DNA from: VXRD01 sp965242535
GTDB taxonomy: Bacteria > Latescibacterota > UBA2968
Reading direction: 5' to 3'
Length of the DNA stretch: 64,000 bases
NCBI GenBank assembly: GCA_965242535.1
Contig: OZ251458.1
Coordinates: 1,860,001-1,924,000 of the forward strand
Shown: positions 44,941 through 52,853 of the stretch, piece after piece
Position numbering within the stretch: the stretch's first letter is position 1
How the letters are laid out: each line of letters begins with the position of its first letter
Position numbers and translations under genes: made by a program
Notes under the pieces: generated by a model
The model's input: only the letters and a program-made list of their open reading frames with translations
Database searches by the model: none
What the model was told of the DNA's origin: nothing

Positions 44941-45631
44941 CTACGGCCTCGCGGTCGCGCTGACGTGCGCCCTGTGGAGTGGGCGAGACGCGCAAGCCGC
45001 GCAACCTGCATTTGTGGATGAAAATGCCGATGGCATCGATGACAATGTGCGAATCTTGTACCATCGCGGGTTCCGAGGCATTTTGGGACGACGCGGTGCA
45101 TCTTCAGCACTGACCGAAGAGCAACGCGCAGAATTGAAGACGCTGGTGGATGATTTGCGCGCGTCCGAGGCGTCGCGGGAAGACATTCACGCAGCGGTGA
45201 ACGCCAAGTTGACCGCGTGGGGCATTGAGCTTCCCGAGCGATCGGGTATTTCGCCCCATCTGGCAGGTGTGTTGACCGAGGATCAGCAGGCCGAATTGAT
45301 GGCGTTGATCGAGGGCTTGCGCGCATCCGAGACATCCCGCGCCGATATTCGTGCGGCGGTGGATGCCCAGTTGACCGAATGGGGCGTTGAGCGGCCCGAA
45401 CGCGGCTTGGATGCCCTGTTGACCGAGGATCAGGAAACCGAACTCAGAACCCTCGTCGATGGCTTGAAAGCATCGGACGTTTCCCGTGCGGACATTCGCG
45501 CGGCGGTGGATGCCCAACTCGAAGCATGGGGCATTGAACGGCCCGAGGGTCTGCACAGAGGCGGGCACGGCCGCCGAGGCGGGTTCAGAGGCCACCATCA
45601 CAGGTCGCGAGACGAGTCCTCTGGATCATAA
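44924..45631 (+). CDS. Secreted protein with three LTxxQ repeats
   Basis: The 235-aa protein has a Sec signal peptide (KKWMTYGLAVALTCALW, cleavage near AQAA), then FVDENADGIDDN, an acidic Ca2+-loop-like motif. Three repeats of about 45 residues follow, each with LTE(D/E)Q, a helix ending ASxxSRxDI and AAVxAxLxxWGIExPE. The C-terminus is Gly/His/Arg-rich. LTxxQ helices recall the Spy/CpxP periplasmic chaperones (family inference only). The start at 44924 has AAGGAGAAG upstream. A terminator follows at 45655, and an outer-membrane barrel gene lies directly after it. Confidence 0.75.
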   Translation: MKKWMTYGLAVALTCALWSGRDAQAAQPAFVDENADGIDDNVRILYHRGFRGILGRRGASSALTEEQRAELKTLVDDLRASEASREDIHAAVNAKLTAWGIELPERSGISPHLAGVLTEDQQAELMALIEGLRASETSRADIRAAVDAQLTEWGVERPERGLDALLTEDQETELRTLVDGLKASDVSRADIRAAVDAQLEAWGIERPEGLHRGGHGRRGGFRGHHHRSRDESSGS

Positions 45632-45654
45632 GCATCGGGTAATCACCATTCACC

Positions 45655-45684
45655 GGGGAAGGGCAAACGCCTTTCCCCTTTTTT
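45655..45684 (+). terminator. Intrinsic terminator/attenuator between secreted protein and barrel genes
   Basis: GGGGAAGG, loop GCAAACG, then CCTTTCCCC and TTTTTT. Only 12 bp separate the T-run from the ATG of the barrel gene, so read-through may control it. Confidence 0.75.
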
Positions 45685-45695
45685 GGGCAAGAAAC

Positions 45696-46757
45696 ATGAA
45701 ACGATTCACAATTCTCGCTTGCGTCTCGCTTATCGGGCTAGCTGAGGCAGAGGTGCTGACAGATGTCGCGGTGGGCACGACTTACGATACGAATGTGGAT
45801 GGCGTCTATGCCGGGGCGAGCGCGGTTGTGACCCGGCTTTCCGTTTCCGTGACGCGCCCCATCGACATGGACGCTTCGCATCTGCGGCTTTTTTATGTGG
45901 GCGATGGGTTTTTGTTTGGACGGTATGGGGATCGCACCTTTGCCACCAACCGCTTGGGCGTGGATTTTGAGCGCGATCTCAACGAAGAGAAGCGCGATAA
46001 GTTCTTTGCAGGGCTTGCACTTGCCGCGCGTGCCAACCGCTCGATTTACGATGTGTACGATTATACCGGGTTGTTCGGATACGCGCAGTGCAAATGGTAC
46101 ACCGGAGAGCAGACCTTGCAACGGGTGGGGTATCAGGTCAACTGGCGGTCGTATCAAAATTTGGCTGTGACGCGCTATGTCGATCACTACGCATTTTTTC
46201 AGATCAACCGATTCTTGCCCACGCGCACGACCTTGAGAGGCGACCTCGGCTTGGGGTACAAATTGCGGGAAGGCGCGGAAGGACAAGTGGTTTTGGGAGT
46301 GCAAGTCGCGCAGGCCATCACGAGCAATACGGGCATTCGAGCGCGCTATCAGCGGCGCGTGAATTTGCGGGCGGCAAATGATGATCCCACGCGGTTCATC
46401 GCCCTGATTTACGGCGATGACGATATTTTGCGCGATCGCTACGATTACAGCGGGAATGAGATCACCGCACGCCTGACGCAGCACTTGCCCTTGCAGGTTC
46501 GGATCATCCTCGAAGCCGGGTACGAAACCCGGTCTTACAAAGACGATCTCGCCCTGGATCTCGGCGGCGTGGTTTTGCCAACGGGCATATTGCGCCGAGA
46601 CGTGCATGCGTTTTTTGACGCGCTCTTAGAGTTGCCCCTCACGCAACGCGTCACGACCTCATTTGGCTACGGCATTTCCCGCAATCGCTCAAACGACGCG
46701 TTTTACCACTACGCCATACGGCAAAGCGCGTCATTTGATTTGAATGTCGAATTTTAG
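45696..46757 (+). CDS. Predicted outer-membrane beta-barrel protein
   Basis: The 353-aa protein has a signal peptide (KRFTILACVSLIGLAEA), then alternating amphipathic strands rich in Tyr, Arg and Asp (for example TDVAVGTTYDTNVDGV, TTSFGYGISRNRSND). It ends in aromatic Phe (SFDLNVEF), the classical outer-membrane targeting end. No named family is recognised; it resembles OMP_b-brl-type or DUF-type barrels of about 16 strands. The start at 45696 gives the signal peptide. Closeness to the Spy-like gene suggests a shared envelope role (inference). Confidence 0.75.
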   Translation: MKRFTILACVSLIGLAEAEVLTDVAVGTTYDTNVDGVYAGASAVVTRLSVSVTRPIDMDASHLRLFYVGDGFLFGRYGDRTFATNRLGVDFERDLNEEKRDKFFAGLALAARANRSIYDVYDYTGLFGYAQCKWYTGEQTLQRVGYQVNWRSYQNLAVTRYVDHYAFFQINRFLPTRTTLRGDLGLGYKLREGAEGQVVLGVQVAQAITSNTGIRARYQRRVNLRAANDDPTRFIALIYGDDDILRDRYDYSGNEITARLTQHLPLQVRIILEAGYETRSYKDDLALDLGGVVLPTGILRRDVHAFFDALLELPLTQRVTTSFGYGISRNRSNDAFYHYAIRQSASFDLNVEF

Positions 46758-46835
46758 ATCGCATTCGCGGATTGGGCGATGGGGTTCAACGGAAACCAAA
46801 CGGCCCGCCAGTCGTAAGGGCCTGTCCTTACGACA

Positions 46836-46872
46836 CAAAAGGCATCCAGCCACAGCCGGATGCCTTTTTGTT
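46836..46872 (+). terminator. Bidirectional terminator between barrel and ADP-ribosylglycohydrolase genes
   Basis: AAAAGGCATCC, loop AGCCACAGCC, then GGATGCCTTTTT and T-rich sequence. The two flanking genes are convergent. Confidence 0.8.
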
Positions 46873-46903
46873 TTTTCGCTCGCTCGCAAAAGCGATTCGC
46901 GCA

Positions 46904-47911
46904 TCAACTCGTCCCGCCCGTTTTCCGAAAGAGTTCTCGCGCTAAAAATTCGATCCGCTCGCGCTCGACGAGGGTTTCCACGAGAGGCAATGGCAACGCC
47001 GAGGGGCCGAGGTACAAACCGCTCAACGTGCCGGCTACGGCGGCAAAAGTATCCACGTCGCCGCCCGTGCTCAGCGCGCGCGTCACAGTGGGGATAAATT
47101 CGCCTCCTGCGCGCAAAAATGCCTCTAGGGCCACGACGATCGTCGCTGGCGCCTCGCTCGGGATGGCGCCTTCTCTTTTCGCTTCGGGCATCTGTTGCAT
47201 GGCGGCCCACGCTTCTCCTTCGTCCATGGGCAACAAGGTGCGTACCTGTCCGATCAACGCGCCCGTGGATTCGCAAATCGGTCGGGCCGACCACTCGGCC
47301 ACGTCCAAGACCTCGTTCACATCCAGCGGCCGATGCGTGACCAGATGCCCCACCACATGCGCGAGTGCCACCGCTGGCGCGACCGCACGAGGGTCTCGGT
47401 GCGTCACCCAACTCGCGGCCAGCGCGTCTTCCCGAATGTCCTCGCCCGTTGCCCAGTGCCACAGGCCCACCGGCGCGATTTTCATGACCGCGCCATTGGT
47501 GGGCTTGTCGGTCGACGCGGCTTCGGACCACGCCACTCCGCGATCCAAGCGTTCCAGCGTCTCTCGAAATGCCCCGCCATAAGAATGCAGCTTGCCTTCC
47601 CGCCACAAGTCCAAGAACCGCTTGGACATATCTTCAGGATCAACCCTCCCGCACGCCAAAATCGACTCGACCAGCACCAGAGTCTGTTGCGTATCGTCCG
47701 TGTATTCTCCGGCAGCGAGCGTCACCTCGCCCGCTCGGTTGACCCGATTGCGATAGCGGGCGGTCAGGCCATCGACCGCCAAAATCCGCGGTCGCGTCCA
47801 GCCCTCGCAAAAACTGCCCAGCGCATCGCCAATCGCGCCGCCCAACAGCGCGCCCACGAACAGATCTTCGACATCGACATCTTCCGTTTCTTCTTCCCAG
47901 TAATCGGTCAT
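46904..47911 (-). CDS. ADP-ribosylglycohydrolase family protein
   Basis: The 335-aa all-helical enzyme has the dinuclear Mg2+ motifs GEYTDDTQQTLVL (N-terminal) and STGGDVDTFAAVAGTLSG (C-terminal), plus GALLGGAIGDALGS at the start. Such enzymes remove ADP-ribose from proteins or small molecules, as in DraG. The ATG at 47911 has GAGG eight bases upstream; an in-frame extension of 51 residues is rejected. Downstream of the phospho-signalling cluster on the same strand but separated by about 685 bp of satellite, so a functional link is only possible. Confidence 0.88.
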   Translation of the reverse strand: MTDYWEEETEDVDVEDLFVGALLGGAIGDALGSFCEGWTRPRILAVDGLTARYRNRVNRAGEVTLAAGEYTDDTQQTLVLVESILACGRVDPEDMSKRFLDLWREGKLHSYGGAFRETLERLDRGVAWSEAASTDKPTNGAVMKIAPVGLWHWATGEDIREDALAASWVTHRDPRAVAPAVALAHVVGHLVTHRPLDVNEVLDVAEWSARPICESTGALIGQVRTLLPMDEGEAWAAMQQMPEAKREGAIPSEAPATIVVALEAFLRAGGEFIPTVTRALSTGGDVDTFAAVAGTLSGLYLGPSALPLPLVETLVERERIEFLARELFRKTGGTS

Positions 47912-48076
47912 AACGCAATCCTCAAAAAATGGACATGCTCCCCAACCCTCGTACATCACGCGATCCAAAAACCCCCTCGCGCAATCCCTCGCAAAATCCA
48001 TCCATCTCTCTTCTGCCCGTTTGGCGACCGGTGATCGACGGGCGAAAGCATGACTTTGACTCACCGATGGATACGA

Positions 48077-48098
48077 GGACAGGCACGGGGGCCTGTCC
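48077..48098 (+). repeat. R4 palindrome
   Basis: GGACAGGC, loop ACGGGG, GCCTGTCC, followed by CTAC, directly before the heptamer satellite. The interval 47912-48076 shows no gene. Confidence 0.8.
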
Positions 48099-48110
48099 CT
48101 ACAACGGACT

Positions 48111-48425
48111 CGCCTCTCGCCTCTTGCCTCTCGCTTCTTGCCTCTCGCCTCTCGCTTCTTGCCTCTCGCCTCTCGCTTCTTGCCTCTCGCCTCTCGCTTC
48201 TTGCCTCTCGCCTCTCGCCTCTTGCCTCTCGCCTTTCGCCTTTCGCCTTTCGCCTCTCGCCTCTTGCCTCTTGCCTCTCGCCTCTTGCCTCTTGCCTCTC
48301 GCCTCTTGCCTCTCGCCTCTTGCCTCTCGCCTCTTGCCTCTCGCCTCTTGCCTCTCGCCTCTCGCCTCTCGCCTCTTGCTTCTTGCCTTTTGCCTTTTGC
48401 CTCTTGCCTCTCCCCTTTCGCTTCT
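48111..48425. repeat. Heptamer satellite, about 44 units
   Basis: Head-to-tail 7-bp units GCCTCTC, GCCTCTT, GCTTCTT and GCCTTTC fill 315 bp. Because 7 is not a multiple of 3, every plus frame reads a 7-residue peptide repeat with no stop. The strand is almost entirely C, T and G at fixed positions. Confidence 0.95.
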
Positions 48426-48429
48426 CACC

Positions 48430-48596
48430 TTTGGGCCGGGCGGAAGGGCGGGGATGAGGGGTGATGGGATTGCCTGCTACCTTACTCTCGCTTTTAATTT
48501 GCCTCTCTGCCCGCTACCCTACTCTCGCTTTTAATTCGCCTCTCTGCCCTCTGCCCTACTCTCGCCTTTAATCCGCCTTTAATCTGTTTAATCCGT
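48430..48596. repeat. Degenerate 35-40 bp repeats after the satellite
   Basis: Three to four copies of GCTACCCTACTCTCGC/TTTTAATTCGCCTCTCTGCC-type sequence, decaying into TTTAATCCG repeats. It ends at the 3' end of the PP2C gene, whose C-terminus it may supply in part. Confidence 0.7.
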
Positions 48597-49682
48597 TTAA
48601 TCCGCGATCCCATTTGCAGAGGAGTCTTGAGTCGCTGGTTGCACGGTGCTTGTAGCGGAATCTCGGGGCGCCGGTTGCACGGCTTGCGAATCCGGGGGGA
48701 GCGTTTCCACGCTAGGGGCAGGTGCATCCCGTTCGTTGGATTCTGCCGGTTGTGGAGGGATGACTTTTGCGGGGGGCGTTTCGACAGGCGCGGACGACCA
48801 GATTGCGTATCCTACGAGTAGCGCGGCTAACGAGACGACGCCTAGGGCGATCCCGATCAGTCCTCGTTTGCGTTTTGCGGGTGGCGCGCCCGACGAGGCC
48901 ATACCCCAGTCGGCTTCGGGGGTGTACAGCAAAACAGTCGCGTTGTCCTGATGGGGGTGTTCAGCCGCTTCTACGGCTTGGATGAGGGCCTGGGCGCTGT
49001 CTTCTAGGGGCGCGTTTCGCGTGTGCTGTAAAATGCGCGCGATCTCCCCATCGCCAAGCGTCATCAAGCCATCGCTCGCGAGCAACAGGCGGTCGCCTTT
49101 TTTTACCGCAACCGGTTGCGACGAGACATCGATCAGGTGGATCTCATCGCCCATCACGGCCGAGCGCAGGGCGTGGCGTTTGGGATCGGTCGCCGCTTCT
49201 TCTGCGGTCATGCGCCCGGCCGCGACCAAATCCTCAAACACGGAAGCCATAGAGTGATCCGCGTTCAACCGGCGCAACCGGCCCTCGCGGAACAACCACA
49301 TCGGGGAATCGCCCACGCTGATCCACTCGAGGCCGCGCTGTGAAATGACCGCGGCCACCAAAGTCGATCCCATGCCCATGAGGTGGGGATTTTCGGCAAT
49401 GGCATCGGCGAGGGCGGCATTGGCTTCGTCGAGACAACCGCGCAGCCGATCCGCAATGGGGCCCGAAGCGCGTTGATAGGACTCGACAAAGGTTTTGCAC
49501 AACAGCCCACTCGCGGTCGCGCCGCCGACGTGCCCGCCCATGCCATCGGCGACCAACACCATCGCGTGTTCGCTGCCGTCAATGCCCAGGTCGCGCCCAT
49601 CCAACAGGCCGTAATCGTCCTCTTGATACGCCCGTTTGCCGGGGATTTGCAATGCGGCGAAGCGCCCGTCTAATCGTTTCAT
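48597..49682 (-). CDS. PP2C-type Ser/Thr protein phosphatase with C-terminal membrane helix
   Basis: The 361-aa phosphatase has PPM/PP2C motifs in order: a degenerate entry RAYQEDDYGLL, VLVADGMGGHVGGATAS, MGSTLVAAVI, WISVGDSPMWL, LLASDGLMTLGDGEI and QDNATVLL, with the metal Asp residues intact. A membrane helix (about 287-308, IGIALGVVSLAALLVGYAIW) is followed by a Pro/Ser/Thr-rich tail, presumably periplasmic. It would reverse phosphorylation by the kinase at 57678-59207. The ATG at 49682 overlaps the stop of the FHA gene by 4 bp (ATGA), so the two are coupled. Confidence 0.92.
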   Translation of the reverse strand: MKRLDGRFAALQIPGKRAYQEDDYGLLDGRDLGIDGSEHAMVLVADGMGGHVGGATASGLLCKTFVESYQRASGPIADRLRGCLDEANAALADAIAENPHLMGMGSTLVAAVISQRGLEWISVGDSPMWLFREGRLRRLNADHSMASVFEDLVAAGRMTAEEAATDPKRHALRSAVMGDEIHLIDVSSQPVAVKKGDRLLLASDGLMTLGDGEIARILQHTRNAPLEDSAQALIQAVEAAEHPHQDNATVLLYTPEADWGMASSGAPPAKRKRGLIGIALGVVSLAALLVGYAIWSSAPVETPPAKVIPPQPAESNERDAPAPSVETLPPDSQAVQPAPRDSATSTVQPATQDSSANGIAD

Positions 49683-50323
49683 TTTGTCGCGCTCTCTTTG
49701 AGGTCTTGCCAATCGAATCCGTCGCCGCACAGGGGCACAAAGCGCAACACGGTGTTGCCAATGGCGATGTGGCTCAGTGCGGGCAATTCGACCGGCGTCA
49801 GCACGGGGGCGTCTCCCAGATAGGTCAAATTCGTGCCGCCGCCGTGTTGCACGTAAAATTTTCTGCCGCGCGGATCGTACGTGACGACGGCGTGTTCGCC
49901 CCGCGAAATTTGATCGTCGCCAAAGTCGAGCTTGACGCGGTCCGTTGCCCCGCGCCCTATGGCGTTCATGCCGTAGCCCAGTTGCATCGCCCGCCCCTTT
50001 CCCGGCCCTTCGACAACGACCAGCCAGCCCACGACCGGGTCGGACATGGCATCGGATTCCTCGGCGCGTTCTCGGATGCGCGCCAAGTCTTCCCGCCGGC
50101 TGCGCCCCCCGACGATCTGCGTCTTTTCCGGGTTTTGAACTGGGGACGACGAACCGCTTTCGCCCACCTTCACGGTCGGATCGTCAAAATGCCCGTCGCG
50201 TCGCTCTCCGGGCGGCGCGGGCGGCTGGGGCTTTTGGGCCAAGTCGGTCGGTTTGGTCGCGTCTTCATCTTTATTGGTTTTCTCCTCGATGATCTTGCCA
50301 TCGGGGCCTCGATAAACGGGCAT
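49679..50323 (-). CDS. FHA-domain protein with disordered N-terminus
   Basis: The 214-aa protein begins PVYRGPDGKIIEEKT, followed by about 80 charged, Pro-rich residues. From about 98 comes an FHA domain: MQLGYGMNAIGRGATDRVKL, DDQISRGEHAVVTYD, HGGGTNLTYLGDAP. Gly-Arg and Ser-Arg phosphothreonine-binding residues are in place (GRG, ISRGEH). It should bind phosphorylated partners. The N-terminal Thr residues (DDPTVKVG, EKTQIVGG) could be kinase targets. AGGAG precedes the ATG at 50323. Coupled to PP2C. Upstream lies R1 copy 4. Confidence 0.9.
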   Translation of the reverse strand: MPVYRGPDGKIIEEKTNKDEDATKPTDLAQKPQPPAPPGERRDGHFDDPTVKVGESGSSSPVQNPEKTQIVGGRSRREDLARIRERAEESDAMSDPVVGWLVVVEGPGKGRAMQLGYGMNAIGRGATDRVKLDFGDDQISRGEHAVVTYDPRGRKFYVQHGGGTNLTYLGDAPVLTPVELPALSHIAIGNTVLRFVPLCGDGFDWQDLKESATK

Positions 50324-50445
50324 GGGGATATTCTCCTAGGTTGGGGTTGGCGGAAAGTTTAGCCACAAAAAGCACAAAAGGCACAAGAGGCACAAGAGGC
50401 ACAAGAGGGGTACAACGGGCACCAGCCCGTTCAAAGGTGCAAATT

Positions 50446-50860
50446 GAATACTCTGTAAATTAAACAATTATGAATTTCAATTTTTCAAGCGCGTGACGGA
50501 CGTGATGCCGTACCTCAAATAAACCATCGCCAGCCGTGCCATCGCAAAAGCCCATCAACGAAAGCCATCGGGCACAGCGCGCAAGTCCGTCTCGCAACCA
50601 ACACCCATTTTACAACCCACCTTGCAGGCTGGCGCATATCGTGCGATTACAAAAGCGATTTGCGCTGTGCTAGCCCCTCGGCGCATGAGAGCGGCATTTT
50701 TTGCCTACTTTTTTTTCCTGTTGAAAAAAAGTAGGTCGCCGAAGGCATCGAAGGCAACCCACGATGCTTTTAGGATCAAACGCTTTAGACAAGCGAGCAA
50801 CTCAGGTACTGATTTGTGTGTGTCAAAATTGAGAATAACTTAATTTGCAGAGAATTGAAT
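50446..50860. repeat. R1 dispersed repeat, copy 4
   Basis: Ends read AATACTCTGTAAATTAAAC (left) and TTAATTTGCAGAGAATT (right). The hairpin CCTACTTTTTTT/AAAAAAAGTAGG is central. An R3-like palindrome with arms AACGGGC/GCCCGTT lies just outside, at 50403-50433. It separates the FHA-PP2C pair from the channel gene. Confidence 0.85.
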
Positions 50861-50865
50861 AGGGG

Positions 50866-51642
50866 TCACCGCTCGTACAACCTGTTGATCAAGTTGTCCA
50901 AACAGTATTGTCCAGACAGGTTTAGGGCCATCTCTTCTCGGCTTTGGGCAATGTGCAGGGCAAATACCAGCACGGCCGATTGGATCAGCGCGAGCAAGGT
51001 CGTGTAAAACGCGACGCCCAGTCGCCCGGTGATTTCTGCCAACAACGTCGGATCCTGTGGATTTTGGACAGTCGCGGCATAATCGAGCGCGAAAGCGATG
51101 CCCACAACCGTGCCGATAAACCCCAGCGTTGGTATCAGCCAAACGAGATACCGCAACATCGCGTATTTGAGTTCGAGTTCGTGCTGGAACAATTCCAGCG
51201 AGGAATTCAACAGCGAATTGGTCTGATCGACGGATCGGCTCCCCTGAAATTGCAAAATACAGCGCGCGATCAAACGCTGCAAAAAGAAACGCCGTTCATC
51301 CGCCTGCGGGCGCACCTTTTGGTAAAAATCACCCAAGTCTCGCGCCCGCAACATAACCGCGTCTTCTTCCGGGAGATACCGCTTGGATATTTGCGCCAGT
51401 TCCAGATGGGATTGGCGAAACCGCTCCCACAATTCGCCGCACCCGACGAAGAACATCAGCCACATGACGTTTTGAATCGTAAAGGGATAGAAAAAATTAG
51501 CCGTGTGGCGGTCGAGCAGAAACGCGCCCACTCGGGAATCGGGATGATCGAAAAGGAGGGTCATGATCGCGATGGCGAAACCGCCCGCCGCCGCGCTGAC
51601 GCCAACCACCTTTAACCGTTGGGTCAACGCTTTGTCAATCAC
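50866..51642 (-). CDS. MotA/TolQ/ExbB-like proton channel subunit
   Basis: The 258-aa membrane protein has four hydrophobic segments, near residues 12-31, 50-70, 165-190 and 208-232. The last two form the signature pair: LRYLVWLIPTLGFIGTVVGIAFALD, then LGVAFYTTLLALIQSAVLVFA, as in ExbB/TolQ/MotA. Such proteins form pentameric ion channels that energise a partner with a single membrane helix. The presumed partner is the VWA protein two genes upstream. Its ATG overlaps the stop of the short FHA gene by 8 bp. It lacks the long cytoplasmic tail of ZorA. Confidence 0.88.
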   Translation of the reverse strand: MIDKALTQRLKVVGVSAAAGGFAIAIMTLLFDHPDSRVGAFLLDRHTANFFYPFTIQNVMWLMFFVGCGELWERFRQSHLELAQISKRYLPEEDAVMLRARDLGDFYQKVRPQADERRFFLQRLIARCILQFQGSRSVDQTNSLLNSSLELFQHELELKYAMLRYLVWLIPTLGFIGTVVGIAFALDYAATVQNPQDPTLLAEITGRLGVAFYTTLLALIQSAVLVFALHIAQSREEMALNLSGQYCLDNLINRLYER

Positions 51643-52003
51643 ATCGGCCTCCTATGATTTCACCCGTGGCGGGATTGCGCCGCACCGGACCTCGAGGCAG
51701 GTCTTCTTTGGGCTTTGCTTCCGAAGCGCGATTTTTCGGATCGGCCATGGCGATGAGTTGCCGCGCCGTGGTTTGGTGGTGGCCGAGCAAAATGACATCT
51801 GTCGGACGGATGAAAGCTTGTTTGATGGGGACCCAAGCGTTGTCTCGCGCGACGTAACTCCCCCCTGTGCTGCCGCAATCCGTGAGGTATAACGCGCCTT
51901 GCCGGGTCGCGATCAACTCGGCATGGACGCGGGAAACCGACGCATCGCGGATTTGAATATCCGCATCCGAACCGCGCCCGATTCGATAAATCGCATAATT
52001 CAT
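51635..52003 (-). CDS. Short FHA-domain protein
   Basis: The 122-aa protein is almost entirely one FHA domain (YRIGRGSDADIQIRDASVSR, RVHAELIATR, LTDCGSTGGSYV), followed by a basic tail ending NPATGEIIGG. The phosphothreonine-binding Arg and Ser are conserved (IGRG, SVSRVHAEL). The start was placed at the ATG at 52003, four bases after the VWA gene stop. It overlaps the channel gene by 8 bp. It probably links phosphorylated proteins to the channel complex. Confidence 0.88.
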   Translation of the reverse strand: MNYAIYRIGRGSDADIQIRDASVSRVHAELIATRQGALYLTDCGSTGGSYVARDNAWVPIKQAFIRPTDVILLGHHQTTARQLIAMADPKNRASEAKPKEDLPRGPVRRNPATGEIIGGRCD

Positions 52004-52007
52004 CCCA

Positions 52008-52838
52008 TCACCCCGGTTTTGCCCCCACCAGCGTGCCGCCATTGCGCTTTGTCAACTGCACCAAAAAGTCGATGAAATCGCGTTGCCCGACGTAATTGCC
52101 AACCGCGGCGGCGTGTATGGGGATTCGCTGTGCGTTGCGGCGCGTGACGGCATCGACCACGGCGGGCCAAGGCTCTGAGGGCGCGCCATCGCTCAACAAG
52201 ATAATCGCTTCGGGCCGAAGTTCAATGGCCGCGAGCAATGCCTCGCGCGTGGGCGTGCCGCCATCGACGAGCATCATCCACCGATTGATCGCCGAGGTGA
52301 CTCGCCCGTGCGCGCGTTTTTCCAACTGGAAATACGTCCTATTTTCGGGCCAATAGTGCAACCGCACCGTCCTATTTGGGGCGTGAAACCCGATCAGGCA
52401 CAATTCGATTTTCGACCGAAAAGCGTTGAGCATCGCCTGCACGGACAATTTTATGAATTGGCGATAGTCCGGTCCGCCCGCTTGATAAATACTTCCCGAC
52501 ATGTCGATGACCATCGCGAATTTCTTCGCTTTCGTCTCGATGCCCAGTAAAACCGCGGTGTCGTCGATCTCCCGTTGCAGGGCTTCGACCCGTTTTTCGA
52601 GTTGTTTGTTGGGTTCAGACGGAGCTTGGGCTTTTTGTTTTTCCAACGCGCGTTCCAACTCGGCGTTCTCCCGTTTCAACTCGGCGTTCTCTCGTTCCAA
52701 TTTCGCGCGGTCTCTATTCAAGTTGGGGAAGAACGGCAACAAGATGATGGCGATGAGGATGAAGGCCCCGAGCGCGGATGCGAACAGGTCGAGCGCGGAC
52801 ATGCTGAAGATGTTGATCTCTCGGCTACGTGGTTTCAC
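52008..52838 (-). CDS. Membrane-anchored VWA-domain protein (MotB/ExbD-like N-terminus)
   Basis: The 276-aa protein has an N-terminal cytoplasmic stub REINIFSMSALDLF, then a single membrane helix (about 15-37) with Asp17 at its start, the arrangement of MotB/ExbD/ZorB partners. A coiled coil (about 40-95, KLERENAELKRENAEL) leads to a VWA domain with MIDAS MVIDMSGSIYQ and later ILLSDGAPSEPWP. A VWA domain stands where MotB has its peptidoglycan-binding OmpA domain. The start is GTG at 52838 after GAGGGG. It lies 15 bp downstream of the protease-FHA gene. Confidence 0.88.
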   Translation of the reverse strand: MKPRSREINIFSMSALDLFASALGAFILIAIILLPFFPNLNRDRAKLERENAELKRENAELERALEKQKAQAPSEPNKQLEKRVEALQREIDDTAVLLGIETKAKKFAMVIDMSGSIYQAGGPDYRQFIKLSVQAMLNAFRSKIELCLIGFHAPNRTVRLHYWPENRTYFQLEKRAHGRVTSAINRWMMLVDGGTPTREALLAAIELRPEAIILLSDGAPSEPWPAVVDAVTRRNAQRIPIHAAAVGNYVGQRDFIDFLVQLTKRNGGTLVGAKPG

Positions 52839-52853
52839 GGCGCGATCCCCTCG

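Noticed and set aside
48099..48464. Overlapping ORFs with seven-residue peptide repeats
   Set aside because: They are artefacts of the heptamer satellite, which is open in all frames.
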